Part shown: piece by piece, positions 1 to 12,029 of the stretch
Numbering within the stretch: position 1 is the first letter of the stretch
How the letters are laid out: each line of letters opens with the position of its first letter
From: Purshia tridentata
Lineage: Eukaryota; Streptophyta; Magnoliopsida; Rosales; Rosaceae
Length of the DNA: 64,000 nucleotides
Assembly (NCBI GenBank): GCA_003254885.1
Contig: QANT01008670.1
Coordinates: 1 to 64,000 of the forward strand
Direction: 5' to 3'
The notes under the pieces: generated by a model
Told to the model about the DNA's origin: nothing
Database searches by the model: none
What the model saw: only the letters and a program-made list of their open reading frames with translations
Made by a program: the position numbers and the translations under genes

Positions 1-872
1 TGTGCAACATTCGTGAAAGATGGTGGACAAAGATAGGTGTAAGGTCTTCACTTAACACACGTTACTTGCACCCATTAGTACTTCCATGGTGGCCCACGCC
101 AGTTCCTAGGCTATTTTGTTTGGCTGGTTAATTTCTGCAGTTTGCTCCTGCAAGCCAGGAACTACAGCCTTGCTCTTCATAATTTATATATATACTCATG
201 GCCACCTAATCACTCTGTTAATAACATAACTCTCTTGTCTCTACTGGATTATTTGCTTATTTTATGTATCCCATAAGGGCTGATACAGGCATAAGACATT
301 AACTTTAACAGATTCGGGATTTTTTTTCTTGTCTGTGAGTCTGCCTACCGCCCTCCCTTTCTGAGTTGGGCCACTGGTGGAGGAACTAACACTAGTTAAT
401 TAGTTTCCTCCGCTAGCAGAACACTACTGCATTATAATTTGGATTACATATACGCTGGTGATGCTTAATAGTTAATTTTTTCTTTTTAGTTATGATTTTG
501 TGGTCAAGTGATTCTTTGATCTTATTCTGGTGATGGAACACTCACTGTGAATTAATATTAAATCATTTTATAAATGCACCATCCTTCGATTAAATCAGAA
601 TTTTTCAATATTTACCTTGAGGCCTGAACAAATTTTATATATTAAGTTGAAATATTGGACTAAACTTTCATTAAGTTGTATTATATACACAGGTTGATTC
701 TTTAGGTGTAGGTAACATTCATTGTGTGTTAATTTGGTTGTCGTATTGGGTCATTCTTGTGTACATGTTGTACATTGGACTTGTTTTCCAATTCCTGATT
801 CCATATTCTGAATTCTCACAAACCAAATGATTCTAAAATCCCATGTCCACCATAAAAGGGTAAAACTACACA
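1..872. other. intergenic, 3' flank of PPR gene
   Basis: AT-rich DNA with no convincing coding region. It lies downstream of the minus-strand PPR gene that ends at 873, so its right part probably holds that gene's 3' UTR. A small imperfect hairpin occupies about 377-409, with arms GGAGGAACTAA and TTAGTTTCCTCC. I see no transposon ends. Confidence 0.5.
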
Positions 873-3548
873 TTAATTATACATGCAAATTCCGACCTCA
901 TCTTGGAGCTCCTGCTCTTCCATCTCCTCATGAAGCACAAAATCAATTTCTGGCCTATATCCAACCCTCCTCATCTCAGCAACTAGCAAATCAAGCTTCT
1001 CATATACCTCTTTACATCTTGGATGAGCCTTGTCTGCAACAAGAAATGCATGTACCTCATCTTTTACTTCAATCCAGCTACAACCAGGTTCCTTCTTCAA
1101 CTTATTACGCCTCATTGTTTTCCTCATATTTGAGACCTCACCCCACATTCCAGCCTCAGCATATATATTTGATAATAGAACATAGGTAGAGGAGTCTTGA
1201 GGATCCAATTTCAAAATTGAGCTGGCTGCTATTTCAGCAAATTCTACGTCCCCATGAAGCTTGCAAATGCTAAGCAGAGTTCTCCATATAACATCATCAG
1301 CTTCAAAAGGCATATCTTGAATAAGCCTCAAGGCCTGATCAACTTGGCCTGACCTCCCTATAATATCCACCATACATGAGTAATGCTCCAACTGAGGAGC
1401 TAAACCATAATCACTATGCATTGTGCGGAAGTAGTAGAACCCTTTTTCAACATGCCCAATATGCCCACAGGCGCGGAGGACTGAAACAAAAGTTGCATGG
1501 TTTGGCTTCACGTTCTCAAGCTGCATAAGCTCAAAAATTGTAAGGGCATCTTCACCAAGACCATAGTTTGCATAGCCAGAAATCATGGCATTCCATGTAA
1601 CAGCATCCCGCTTTGGTGCTTTCTTGAACATTAGATGAGAGTCTTGCATGTTACCACACTTTGAGTACATATCAACAAGAGTGCTGATTATATATACATC
1701 TGATTGCAATTCGTGCTTGATAATTTGAGCATGGATCTGCTTCCCAAGTCCAACAGTAGCCAAATTAGCACAGGTATCAAGAACTGTTGCATATGTGAAG
1801 TTATCAGGCTTTGCACCCATTTCCAACATCCGAGAAAAAAATCTCTGTGCATCCTCATTTTGCTTATGCAGTGAGAAACCAGATATGATTGCATTCCAAG
1901 AAACCATTGTTTGTTCTTCTGTTCTGTCATGTATCTTTTCTGCCTCTTCCATCATTCCACACTTGCAGTACATATCGACAAGGGCACCTCCAATAAACAA
2001 GTTCATTGCCATTCCAGATTTAATAACTCTGCTATGAATTTCCATTCCATGGTTTAAAGAATGCTGACCTGCACAAGCTCTTAAAACACTACCATAGGTG
2101 AACTCATCAGGTTCCATCCTGGAGTGGAGCATGGAAACAAAAAACAAAAGTGTTTGCTCTTTATTTTCATTCTGTCCATGAGCTGCAATAATTGCATTCC
2201 ACGACACAGCATCTCTCCTTACCATCTCATCAAACACACGAGAAGCTCCAAACACATCTCCACATTTACCATACATGTCCAGAATGGCATTTGCAACACA
2301 TATATTTGATCTGAAACTACTCTTAACCACTAATCCTTGTAGTTGAATCCCCTCCAAATGCCCTTTGATCATTGCACAAGCACTCAGTGCTCCAGATAAC
2401 GTTATTTCATCAAAACCAAGGCCAGACTTCTGCAGAAGCAGAAATAGCCGCAGAGCTTCAAAACCTTGCTCATTTCGAGCATAGCCAACAATAATTGCAT
2501 TATATGTTTGCAAAACATGGTTTGGCATTAAGTTAAATATCTTTCTAGCATCAGACATATTGCTACATTTTGCATACATGTCCAATATGGCAGTTCCAAC
2601 TATGACATCAGATTGGAATCCTGTCTTTATTGCATGCCCATGAAACTGAGTGCCTAACCTATATGCGGATAATCCTGCACAGGACCTGAAAACGCTAGCA
2701 TAGGTAGATTGGGTCACCCCAATTCCTGCTTTCTGCATCTCATTAAATAGTTCCATACCCTTAACAAACCGATCATTCTGAACAGAACCTGCAATTACAG
2801 CGCTCCAAGAAACCCAATTCTTTTCAGGCAATTCACGGAAAACCTGAAGTGAACAATCTAATTTCTTACACTTGCCATACATATCTACTAAAGCACTTCC
2901 TGTGACCACATCAATGTCAAAAGCCATCTTGACAGCAACACAATGAATTTGAATCCCCAAATCAATCTCTTCCATAACCGAACATGCTTTCAGCACAACA
3001 GCAGATGTAGTACGGTCGAAATCCACACCCATACGTCCCATTTTCACATAAAGATCAATCGACTTCTGATAGCCAAGATTCTGCAAGTACCCTGAAATCA
3101 ATGAATTCCAAGAAACCACGTCTCTCTCGGGCATAACATCAAAATAAGACTGCGCAACCCCCATATTGCCACTCTCAGCATACCCGAAAATCATAGTGTT
3201 CCACGAGACTGTGTCCCGTTGAGGCATTCGATCAAACGCGTTACCGGCATATTCCAAAGCGCAACACTTCACATACACTTGGATCAAACAATTTGTAACA
3301 AAGACAGTGGGCTCGAACCCAGATACGACCATGCGAGCGTGGGCTTGTTTGGCTGGATTCAGAGCTCTGCCATGGGAGCATTGCTGGAATATGTGGGAAA
3401 AAGTTTTGAAATTCTTGGTGGGTGTTACTTGGTTGTGAGTGACAGTGGAGAATGTGCAAATGGGTTGAGTACTTTGGTAAAGACGTTTTGCGGCTAAAGA
3501 GAATAGGCTCGTTAACCAATTGTGAAAGAGACGATGAGGAGCAGCCAT
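873..3548 (-). CDS. E+-class PPR protein, MEF13-like (At3g02330 relative)
   Basis: Single-exon gene for an 891-aa PLS-type pentatricopeptide repeat protein. The N-terminus is rich in basic, Ser and Leu residues and poor in acidic ones, as expected for a mitochondrial presequence. Repeats run from about residue 50 to 760 with typical phrases such as VSWNAIISG, VDMYGKCG and RDAVSWN. They are followed by E and E+ motifs (GCSWIEV, KAHPRCKEVY). The protein stops after FVLHEEMEEQ, just where a DYW deaminase would begin, so it has no catalytic domain of its own. Length and repeat layout fit Arabidopsis At3g02330, which I recall as MEF13, a mitochondrial C-to-U editing factor that works with DYW-bearing partners. 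The role here is inferred from that relationship. The gene is divergent from the RING gene about 2 kb away, the same neighbour as in Arabidopsis. Confidence 0.85.
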   Translation of the reverse strand: MAAPHRLFHNWLTSLFSLAAKRLYQSTQPICTFSTVTHNQVTPTKNFKTFSHIFQQCSHGRALNPAKQAHARMVVSGFEPTVFVTNCLIQVYVKCCALEYAGNAFDRMPQRDTVSWNTMIFGYAESGNMGVAQSYFDVMPERDVVSWNSLISGYLQNLGYQKSIDLYVKMGRMGVDFDRTTSAVVLKACSVMEEIDLGIQIHCVAVKMAFDIDVVTGSALVDMYGKCKKLDCSLQVFRELPEKNWVSWSAVIAGSVQNDRFVKGMELFNEMQKAGIGVTQSTYASVFRSCAGLSAYRLGTQFHGHAIKTGFQSDVIVGTAILDMYAKCSNMSDARKIFNLMPNHVLQTYNAIIVGYARNEQGFEALRLFLLLQKSGLGFDEITLSGALSACAMIKGHLEGIQLQGLVVKSSFRSNICVANAILDMYGKCGDVFGASRVFDEMVRRDAVSWNAIIAAHGQNENKEQTLLFFVSMLHSRMEPDEFTYGSVLRACAGQHSLNHGMEIHSRVIKSGMAMNLFIGGALVDMYCKCGMMEEAEKIHDRTEEQTMVSWNAIISGFSLHKQNEDAQRFFSRMLEMGAKPDNFTYATVLDTCANLATVGLGKQIHAQIIKHELQSDVYIISTLVDMYSKCGNMQDSHLMFKKAPKRDAVTWNAMISGYANYGLGEDALTIFELMQLENVKPNHATFVSVLRACGHIGHVEKGFYYFRTMHSDYGLAPQLEHYSCMVDIIGRSGQVDQALRLIQDMPFEADDVIWRTLLSICKLHGDVEFAEIAASSILKLDPQDSSTYVLLSNIYAEAGMWGEVSNMRKTMRRNKLKKEPGCSWIEVKDEVHAFLVADKAHPRCKEVYEKLDLLVAEMRRVGYRPEIDFVLHEEMEEQELQDEVGICMYN

Positions 3549-5476
3549 TCACTGTGCTAGTCATTCTTTGGCCGGAAATTCATAGGCACCCACGTCGTTA
3601 TCTCAAAATGTGCTAGTGCAATGCGGCCATCACACATTTTCAATGTTAATTGTTACCTCTCCGCCAACTTCCAGAATTATAATGGAACGGGTAGAAATTA
3701 TTCAAATAATTGAGTAGATATGCGTGGAAAACGTTAATATTAAGGTTGAATACATCAAATTATATATAACAATAATTCTTTTTTAAAGTTTAAATAAGAG
3801 TGTGTTTGGTATCTTTTCGAAAACTAGAATTTCAAATATTTTTCTTAACTTTCATTAAAATGTATTATTTTATAAAAATTTTCAATATTTTGACTAACAC
3901 GATAAGACACAACACGAGATTAATTTACTAATTTGATGATGACATTCTTGCAAGCTTTTTTTGGTTGACACTTTTATTATGCCAACTTTTTTACACATCT
4001 TTTATTGCTAATTTGCTATCAATTTCTTTACAGTAAAATGATTGAGGACTATAAGAAGGAAGGGAAGCTTGTTCCTGTCATCTGCAACAGGAGTCGGAGT
4101 TGTGCGCATGAAACAGAACAATAATGACATGATATAATATGCAACAGGCGATGAAGAGGAGCCAAAACAAGAAATTTCTCATTGATGGAGCTGAAAGCAT
4201 TGTAGGCTTAAGGTTTACTTTTTTTTGTTATTACACTTGTTAAAGTAGATTCTCTTTGCAGTTAGTATATCATGTCATTATTGTTCTGTTTCATGTGCAC
4301 AACTCCAACTTCTTCTGTTGCAGATGAAAGTCGAACCAGATTTTGTATTGTAAGAGGAGATGACAAGACGTGTTTTAAATAGAAAGCAGGTGAGCAAATT
4401 GCCTGCTCCTTTTTTGTTTTTTAATTCCTTAATCTACAAATTCTTCATGCATATTCTTCTGTGGATTTAAAGAGGGAAGAGTTGATGACAATATTGAAAA
4501 ACAATACAGAAGCGTCTTAAAGTTTATTCTCCAAGGGGAAGGTTCGAAAGGTAACAATCTCCGCAAAGCTTCTCTCTAATAAGTAGCTCAACTTTTTATT
4601 CATTTAATTCCACAAAGTTTATTGTTATACTTTTTATTCACAAGTACAATAATACTAATTTGCATTCATCTTCATGCAAGTGAAGCTTACTATTTGCACT
4701 GAATTGGATTGACTGCTCTCAAGAATTGAGACAATGAATGGCCTTTTCAAAATTCAATTCCCCAATTTTCTGATTAGGCACTCGAGCATCATAGGAAATT
4801 AGGAATGTGGGTTCATGTGGTGTCACTATTTGGTCTGCCACATTGGGAATACCAAGTAGGTAGGGAAAAGGACCAATATTCTATATCGGAAAACCAAAAA
4901 AGAAATAGATGAATTTGAACATATTATTTCACAGGATCTTCTCTAATGCAAAAGTTTTGGGAAGTCTATCAAATTCATAGGATAAAAAAGTATCGCTATT
5001 CAGTTATATGTTTTTTGATGGACTTCCGCATAACTTTCACATAGAAAATTTTGCATAAAAGAAGTTTTTTTATTCTATAAATTCTTTTTCTTAACTCTCA
5101 TTAGTATTTCTTTTAATATTGAAAAGGAAGAAGATTCGAATCTAGGTGTGTATGGATTAGTTTTCGTCTTTGACCAATAGGTCAACCCCAATTAACCCAT
5201 TAGTATTTAGTAGTAATAGGATTATAGAATTAACTCTTTAATTAATTGAGTGCTTCTCCAAATTAGCCTATAGACTATAGTTAAAAAACAATATTTTTGA
5301 CCAGTAGCTAGTAGGTAGCAATAGTTAAGGCCTGCATAGTATACAAATAAATCTATCTTTACCCTCATGCACCAAAATCTCAAATCTTATCCACATGGTA
5401 TACAAAATAGATTAGTTATTTGAAAATAATGAATTAATTATAATTTTATTCTTTTATGGTTCGGAAAAACAAACAC
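3549..5476. other. intergenic between divergent PPR and RING genes
   Basis: AT-rich spacer between two divergently transcribed genes, so both promoters lie here. It carries a long inverted repeat at 4079-4326, listed separately. The phrase around 3895-3925 (ACACGATAAGACACAACACG) resembles the interior of the hAT-like element at 23047-23438 and may be a relic of the same family. No coding region is supported. Confidence 0.5.
4079..4326. repeat. long inverted repeat (foldback or small-RNA hairpin)
   Basis: Left arm 4079-4136 and right arm 4266-4326 are near-perfect reverse complements over about 58-61 bp. One 3-nt gap and two or three mismatches separate them, with a loop of about 129 bp. Both arms share core text such as CATGAAACAGAACAATAATG. 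A transcript would form a long hairpin. This could be a foldback transposon (MITE), or a young MIRNA or siRNA-producing inverted repeat. No known mature plant miRNA was recognised in it, and I could not define a clear target-site duplication. Confidence 0.7.
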
Positions 5477-5484
5477 TATATAAA
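5477..5484 (+). promoter_or_regulatory. TATA box of the RING-H2 gene
   Basis: TATATAAA lies 56 bp upstream of the ATG at 5540, followed by a C/T-rich leader typical of a plant 5' UTR. Its position makes the further upstream in-frame ATG at 5456 an unlikely start, because that codon would sit upstream of the transcription start. Confidence 0.6.
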
Positions 5485-5539
5485 CCGAAGGCGCCTTCCA
5501 AACAAAAATTTCTCCAATTTTCTATCATCTCTGAAAACA

Positions 5540-6703
5540 ATGTCTGAGCCATCGGGCACCCACCTAACCAGCGAAAAAGAACCAAACGAACCAGACCCAC
5601 AACTCCAAACCCAAGAGCCCCTCACCCACTGGTGCACCAACCACGATTGCAACCCTTTCGCCGATGATCCTGTCGATTCCCGAAGCTCCGATGCTGACTG
5701 GTTCTCCGACACCGCCTCCGATTCGGACCGTGACGTCAGCTGCTTCGTCACCGATCTCTTCGACCGTCGCACCTCGGAGCACCAGAAGCAGCCCAGCGGA
5801 TGCGATTTGGTTCCGGGTTCGGATCCGTTTGCAACCGAATTGGAAATTGGGGGTGTTGATGACGGCGATGACGTGGGGTCGAATTCGGGATTAGGGTTTG
5901 GTGTGGAGTCAGATGCCCAGGGGTCAGTGTCTGAATTGGGTGAGTTTGTAGGTGCGGCAGGCGCTGATTCAGGCTTTGGTGGACTTGGGGTTGTTGGGTT
6001 GGAATCCGAATCGGATTCGGATAACAACAATGATATTGAAAGTGATCGGGTCAACGATGGGATCCAATCAATCTGGGACAACCTTTTGTTGGATGAACAG
6101 AGGAACATGTATGAGAATTCTGAATGGGAAGAAGTAGAGCGAAGCGAGGAGCACATAGATGATAACCCGATTGAAGGAGAAGTGGAAGAGTTATCAATGG
6201 CCTCTGGGTTTTCCAGTGAAGAAGAAGAGATTCCGGAAGGAGCGGCACGAAGCCTGGAGTGGGAGATTCTATTGACAGTGAACAATTTCCATAGGAATAT
6301 CGATGATGTTGATATAGAGACTGCAGAGTACATTGAAGCCATTTTCGGGCAATTCGTGGAGAATGCGAGTGCCTTGAAAGGTAGTCCTCCGGCAGCTTTA
6401 AGTGTGGTGGAAGATCTTCCTTTGGTTGAGTTCACGGTGGAGGAGCTGAGGAGGGAGGAGGTGGTTTGTGCTGTTTGTAAAGACAACATAGTGTTGGAGG
6501 ATAAGGTGAGGAGCTTACCCTGCTGCCATTATTACCATCAGGACTGCATTGTGCCGTGGCTGGGCATTCGGAATACGTGTCCGGTTTGTCGGTATGAGCT
6601 GCCCACGGATGATCCCGATTACGAAAGGAACAAGTGTGTAAGGGATGTTCCTGGCATATCAGGGGATTCACAGGTTAGGTTTGATTTTCAGCAGTTTGTC
6701 TGA
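5540..6703 (+). CDS. RING-H2 E3 ubiquitin ligase (At3g02340 relative)
   Basis: Intronless gene for a 387-aa acidic protein with a C-terminal RING-H2 finger. Counted from M at 5540, the zinc ligands are C310, C313, C328, H330, H333, C336, C347 and C350, with standard C3H2C3 spacing, so it should recruit an E2 enzyme and ubiquitylate targets. The N-terminal 250 residues are Asp/Glu/Ser-rich and probably disordered. An ATG at 5456 would add 28 residues, but a TATA box at 5477-5484 sits between the two, so I prefer the later start. Substrate is unknown. The gene follows the MEF13-like PPR and precedes GAUT9 in the same relative order as recalled for At3g02330-02350. A possible poly(A) signal AATAAA is at about 6822. 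Confidence 0.85.
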   Translation: MSEPSGTHLTSEKEPNEPDPQLQTQEPLTHWCTNHDCNPFADDPVDSRSSDADWFSDTASDSDRDVSCFVTDLFDRRTSEHQKQPSGCDLVPGSDPFATELEIGGVDDGDDVGSNSGLGFGVESDAQGSVSELGEFVGAAGADSGFGGLGVVGLESESDSDNNNDIESDRVNDGIQSIWDNLLLDEQRNMYENSEWEEVERSEEHIDDNPIEGEVEELSMASGFSSEEEEIPEGAARSLEWEILLTVNNFHRNIDDVDIETAEYIEAIFGQFVENASALKGSPPAALSVVEDLPLVEFTVEELRREEVVCAVCKDNIVLEDKVRSLPCCHYYHQDCIVPWLGIRNTCPVCRYELPTDDPDYERNKCVRDVPGISGDSQVRFDFQQFV

Positions 6704-7999
6704 GACTTCAATATGTCTATTTTTGCTTTGCTAGCTTCATGTATAAATTGTAAATACGGTTTCCGAGCAGTCTTACATCCCATGAATGTAATGCTTTTGA
6801 ATGTTGTATACTTCTCATTGTAATAAATTGCTTTTGATGTATGCTACTTGAGGTTCTACTAGGGTGTATGCACCAAATGAGAAAAATTATGGCATCACAC
6901 TCTTGTAATGACCTATTATACCTAAGAATTTCATCAAGTCTTGAGCTCTGAACAAAAGAGAAAATTTGACTGAAATTCATATTCTATCACTGCTTTTAAT
7001 TCTCTGCTTACGAGTGTCCACCACCTTTGACGAGGAATTCCATCATACAACAAATATAGGGGTCAAGTTTGAAATCAAATGTACAAAAAATAAAGCCTAA
7101 ACCCACATTCTCTAGTCCAACTTGTTCAGTTCTCATTTTGAGTTAAAATCTTGCTTCTTAAAACTAAAAATTATCTTCTATCAGATGTTACAGGTTGAAT
7201 TAAATCATGTTTTAGAGAAATTATTTAGCAGATGCGCTACCAAATAGGCACATATTGGCCTAACTTGTACGACAGATGTTGATGATGTTACAAGTGTAGC
7301 AGAACGGCTATGAGAATATGTGGGTAGGCCAAGTCAAATTAAGGGCCTCAAGAATTTCTAATGAGCCCAAGTTTTTACGCAGACCCAGATGATGCGTGCC
7401 CTGGCCTTGCCCTTGTTAGAGCATCTCAAAGAGGCTCTCCAAATTCTTGTGACTCCTTAATTTGATGAGCCATGCTCCAACATACTCTACTCAAATTAAT
7501 TAAGGACTACATTTTGGCTTATCAAATTTGTTAATTCACTCTTCAAATATTAATTTGTTATTAAAATAAGAAAGTTGATGCCTTGGAACAATAAAAAGCA
7601 TTGATAACCATAATAGACAATAAATTAATAAAATAAAAAAAGAAGTTTTTCACAAAACAAGTAAGATGAGGATCAGGTTCTTGAGCTTGTTAGACAAAAT
7701 ATGGAACATATTAGGGGCCAAGTTGATGAAAAAGACGAGCCACGTAGCTACAGGTTTATTATTTTTCAGCATGTTAATTGTAATTTTAATCTATATATAT
7801 AGTTAATACGTACATACAGTTGGTATATTCATCTTTATGACGATATATTAGTAGCATATGGATTCCCTTCTAGCTAATTGCTTAGTTTGTCATATATGGT
7901 TGAAGTGTTGAAGATGATGGTGCTATATATATATATATGCTTATGTATGACAATTAAGTCCTATATATAGTTCAAGGATTCATCATTCATGATCCATAT

Positions 8000-8170
8000 A
8001 TGGATTTAGAATGGGGTGTGTATCTGTGTGATGATATTCGATGGGATGAAGATTGTCTTGATGGCTTAGATGGAATTCTCATGACATTCCAACCACATGG
8101 TGGACCTTCCTCCTCCAATTTAACTGAACACAACTCCCAGACTAATATAATGTCACTGAGTGTTAATTGA
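8000..8170 (+). CDS. possible small acidic protein, unrecognised
   Basis: An ATG-initiated frame of 56 codons, starting MDLEWGVYLCDDIRWDEDCL and then Ser/Asn-rich. It is preceded by a TATATATAG stretch at about 7962-7970. The first 30 residues are strongly acidic with two Trp, unlike random AT-rich translation, but the frame is short and I recognise no family. It may be a real small peptide, a fragment of a decayed gene, or chance. Confidence 0.2.
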   Translation: MDLEWGVYLCDDIRWDEDCLDGLDGILMTFQPHGGPSSSNLTEHNSQTNIMSLSVN

Positions 8171-11100
8171 GGTTTTCAATCTGATGTAATAGATCTAGAT
8201 GATGAATTAAGTGACATTTAGTTCATTCACCTTTATGATCATCACCATCTCTGTTTTCCATTGTTTATTCAGTTCATGTAACATCTAGATCTTAATAGAA
8301 ATCTCTTTTTTCAATATAGCTGTGCAAGCTAGTTACTACAATCTGATCTAACATTAATGCTTCTGTTTATCTAACATTGTGCTCCAAATGACCAGAGAAT
8401 TAATGCATTAGTTTTAAACTATGCTACTTGATTGATTAATTCACCCACTTCCAGATCTGTCTGATTGAACATTTATTTGAACTTTGAATTTGGGGTTACA
8501 TCACCATAAAAAACACACAACAAAAAGAGAAACTACTGCAAAGAAGAAACAAACCAGTCATTTTCACTAATGGAGAGAAACCTCATATTGGCTCTTGTAG
8601 TGTCCACAGAGACAAAAAGAGCACTCACTCGGTCCCTCTAGAAAGCTTTATTATGTAAATGGCCTCTGGGAGTGCCCTTGGTTCCAAAATTCTACAAATT
8701 AAAGACAAGCCCTTCTGATTCGGAGGGATAATTTTAAAAGAGGAGTGGGGACTTTGGAATTATTACTTCAATCATTTTGGGTTTGAAAATGATGTTAGGG
8801 GGATAGACAGTGTAGCTATCAAAATCTTAATGGTGCCTCCTCTGCCTCTTTGTTTGGTTGATCTAATGGTTCTTATTGTGCCTGCCTTCTTGGTCATTTT
8901 TAGTTACCATTTGCTGTTGGTAGCTCAACCAATTAGCCCCCACCATGACCCAGCAGGTTATAAATGGTCCCAAAATTGGTTTGCTGTTGCCAATTTCAGA
9001 ACCCAGCAGCAACTTCATGTTGTATTAATTTCAAGTGCTTGGTTGATGATCATGAATTTGTAGGAAAAACAAGGATGGTGTATTGAACCATCTTATATAT
9101 ATGGCTGTAGATTATAGATCAGCCCTATCCAATGGGTTATGAAGGCCTATATATGCAACTATGTAAGCAATTTTGGCCTTTTCAAAGAGTCCAAATTACA
9201 AACCAATCTGGCCGTGGTCCTCTCTTTTCTGCTGGATTTGGCCATCATTTTTTGTCCCATAAGATTATATTTGTAGCCTGATGATGAGAAATTTTGGTCA
9301 AGGAGCAATGGATTATGAACAATTTGGTGAGACAATGGCAAATAGATAGAGATATATTGTCGATTCAGTATAACCAATTGGATTAAGAAATGTATACTAC
9401 AGCCCAAATGTCTGTTTTGGCCTCTGTTTTTAATTTCCATGAATTCAGATTTAAAAGAATTTGAGTGATGATGATGATGATGAGGATGATGATGATGATC
9501 AAGCCAACATCAGAATGAGTGGTGATATTGAAGAATCAAGCCAAAGGCATAGCCATGAGTTCATGAGGGAGAGAGAGATTGAGAGGTTGAGAATCTTGTA
9601 CGCATAAAGCCAAGCCTAGCTAGCAATAGAGGACAAGCATGCATTACCACAAGAACTTAATACCAAACTCAGAAGCCAACTTCTCCTTAATTTTAAATTA
9701 CCAAACACTTGAATCACCTTTCTATTACTAACTTTCTTGTTATTAAATTTCATTCGCCATGATCCAAATGAGTTAGGCTTAAAGCAATCAATCCACACAA
9801 AAACGCAATGTTCAAGCACCACCAACCATTTTATGACAGATTATACCCGTTAAATTAATTAATAATTAGAAATCAGATCTCAGCCACCAAATACCAATAC
9901 ACCATTATTAAAATAGACCAGCAGTTGGTGTGCTTTTTGGCTTAGCAATTGGGCACCATGCAAAGGTTTAACAGTGCTTATTTGGATAATCTAAGACGAT
10001 TGTATAGCAATTAGCAACAACAACAGCATCAATAATAATAACAACAATATAGATGATGGGGAGGGCAATCATGAAGCACCCAGCAGAATATAAAATTGCA
10101 GAAACGACGTCACCTTGCTTAAAATAAATTTGCACCTTTATTATACAAGTACGTAAGCAGACCTATATGTATCTATTAAGAGTGAGTCAGTCTCTTACTC
10201 AAAAATGCACCACCCAGCATTAAGTAAATTAAAATGCATACATTCATTGCACCCCAGATGGAAAATCTTGTTAAAGCATTAAAAAAAAGTTAATTAATCA
10301 ATTAATTAGTCTAAGAATGAATTTGGGTTTAATTTAATTACATAAACAGAAGTGGAACTGAAAAGAAGAATAATGAAGAGGGTATGTAATAAGCTCATGA
10401 TGGGTTTATCCTGTATTAGCCAATCTCTCGACTCTTGAGATCTCATGAGCTCATTGGAAGAAAGAAACAGTAGGATTGCTTTGTGGGGGAGGAGGTATGG
10501 AATATCTATGCTCCTGGGATAAAAAACTGACAAGTGTACTAATCAAGCTTTTTTTTTTTTTGGCCAAGAACTAATCAAGCTTTTGTGTTCTCTCAAAAGC
10601 TCATTAAACTCATGTACTTTTGGTGCATTAACAAATTAATGTAATGGTTCTTACAATTTTCACTAATTCATGTGGGCGAGTTAGTACTTAAATTTTAAGA
10701 CACATAAGTAGGAGAAACACATGATTTTATATAGGAAAATGTTATAGTCATCATTGTTCTATAAAAAAAACACAAGAATGAAATTATATACACCCCCAAT
10801 CTAGTTCCGTGAGGAATTCTAATTAAAATCATCTATTTGAGCGACAAAAAATCCCATCAAATGAAGTGCCATATTGCACATGAAGTCCTTATTTAAATAA
10901 ATATGAGATGTTATCCAATAAAAGCTAGGCCCATATTTTGCAACTCTAATTGCACTATTGCCTTCACTTTTATGGTCTTTCGTCCACTGGTTTGAAGTTA
11001 TTGTCTACCTTGATCGTTAGAGAGTTTTTTTAAAGACACCACACGTGATTTATAATAATTATTTCTTTAATTGTTCTAAAGTGATTGTCAAAAGGTCTTT

Positions 11101-12029
11101 GTATTTTTTTTTGGCAACCATATATATAATGTTATTGTGAGAAATTTTGAACTAGTCCTAACTTTTTATTACCCCTTTTTTCTATGAATTTAAAAATCTA
11201 ACTTTCGAATAACGTTCAAGCTTCCATCGAGAGGTGTTTGAATTTCCCTCGAGCACTACTCGATAGGATCCATGTTTTATTTAAGTGGATTTGAACAATT
11301 TTTAATAGGAATTTGAACACTACTTAATGATTAAATTTCACAATTTAAAAAAAAAACAAATAATCTCAAAATGAAAGAAACTTTTGTTAGTTTTTCAGAT
11401 TCCCAGAAAATGGTAGTGATTGTCATTCATACATTTAAAGGGTTAGAAAACAATAAAACCCCATGTGCCACATTTTTGATGAATTGGCATTGTTGTGGTA
11501 ATTGGATGAAACCCTGACTTTATAGTTTCTGGCCTAGCTAGGTAGCTAGTGACTTTGTGTAGTTGTGTGCATCATCCATCACCATTTAACAAAAACAAAA
11601 TTGCAGTAAACATAGGTTGGCATAATGGGGTGCACACTTGGGTTCTATGGTGTGTCATAGGACAATACCCAAAAACTTGCAAGCCCCCTTGATTGGTGGA
11701 GAAACCTGAGAAAGGCCCCCAAATTTGGTTACTCCTACGTACACAAATCCCTATACACACACTGTTTAGTGTTACACACTCAAATCAGAGAGTGACAAAC
11801 AAAGAGGCTTTTTTTTTGAGTTGACAGGCTAAGCAATAGGGATAGGGTGTGGTGCACTAACCACCCACGCGCGCTTGTTAGCCAGGGCCCACAAGTGACA
11901 TCTATCATGCGCTGCTCGCGTTTTTCTCGCCTGCCTACTTTACGCCTTCTCTTGTACATCTTCTATCATTGTTCTAAATATTTCGGATTTAATCGAGTAA
12001 TTTATAAGCCGAGTCAAATTTTTCTCCTC

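Noticed and set aside
5476-6489. Long 337-codon frame antisense to the RING gene
   Set aside because: It is the complement of an acidic, Ser-rich coding region and reads as Ser/Thr/Pro-rich low complexity with no domain. The plus-strand RING-H2 gene explains the openness.
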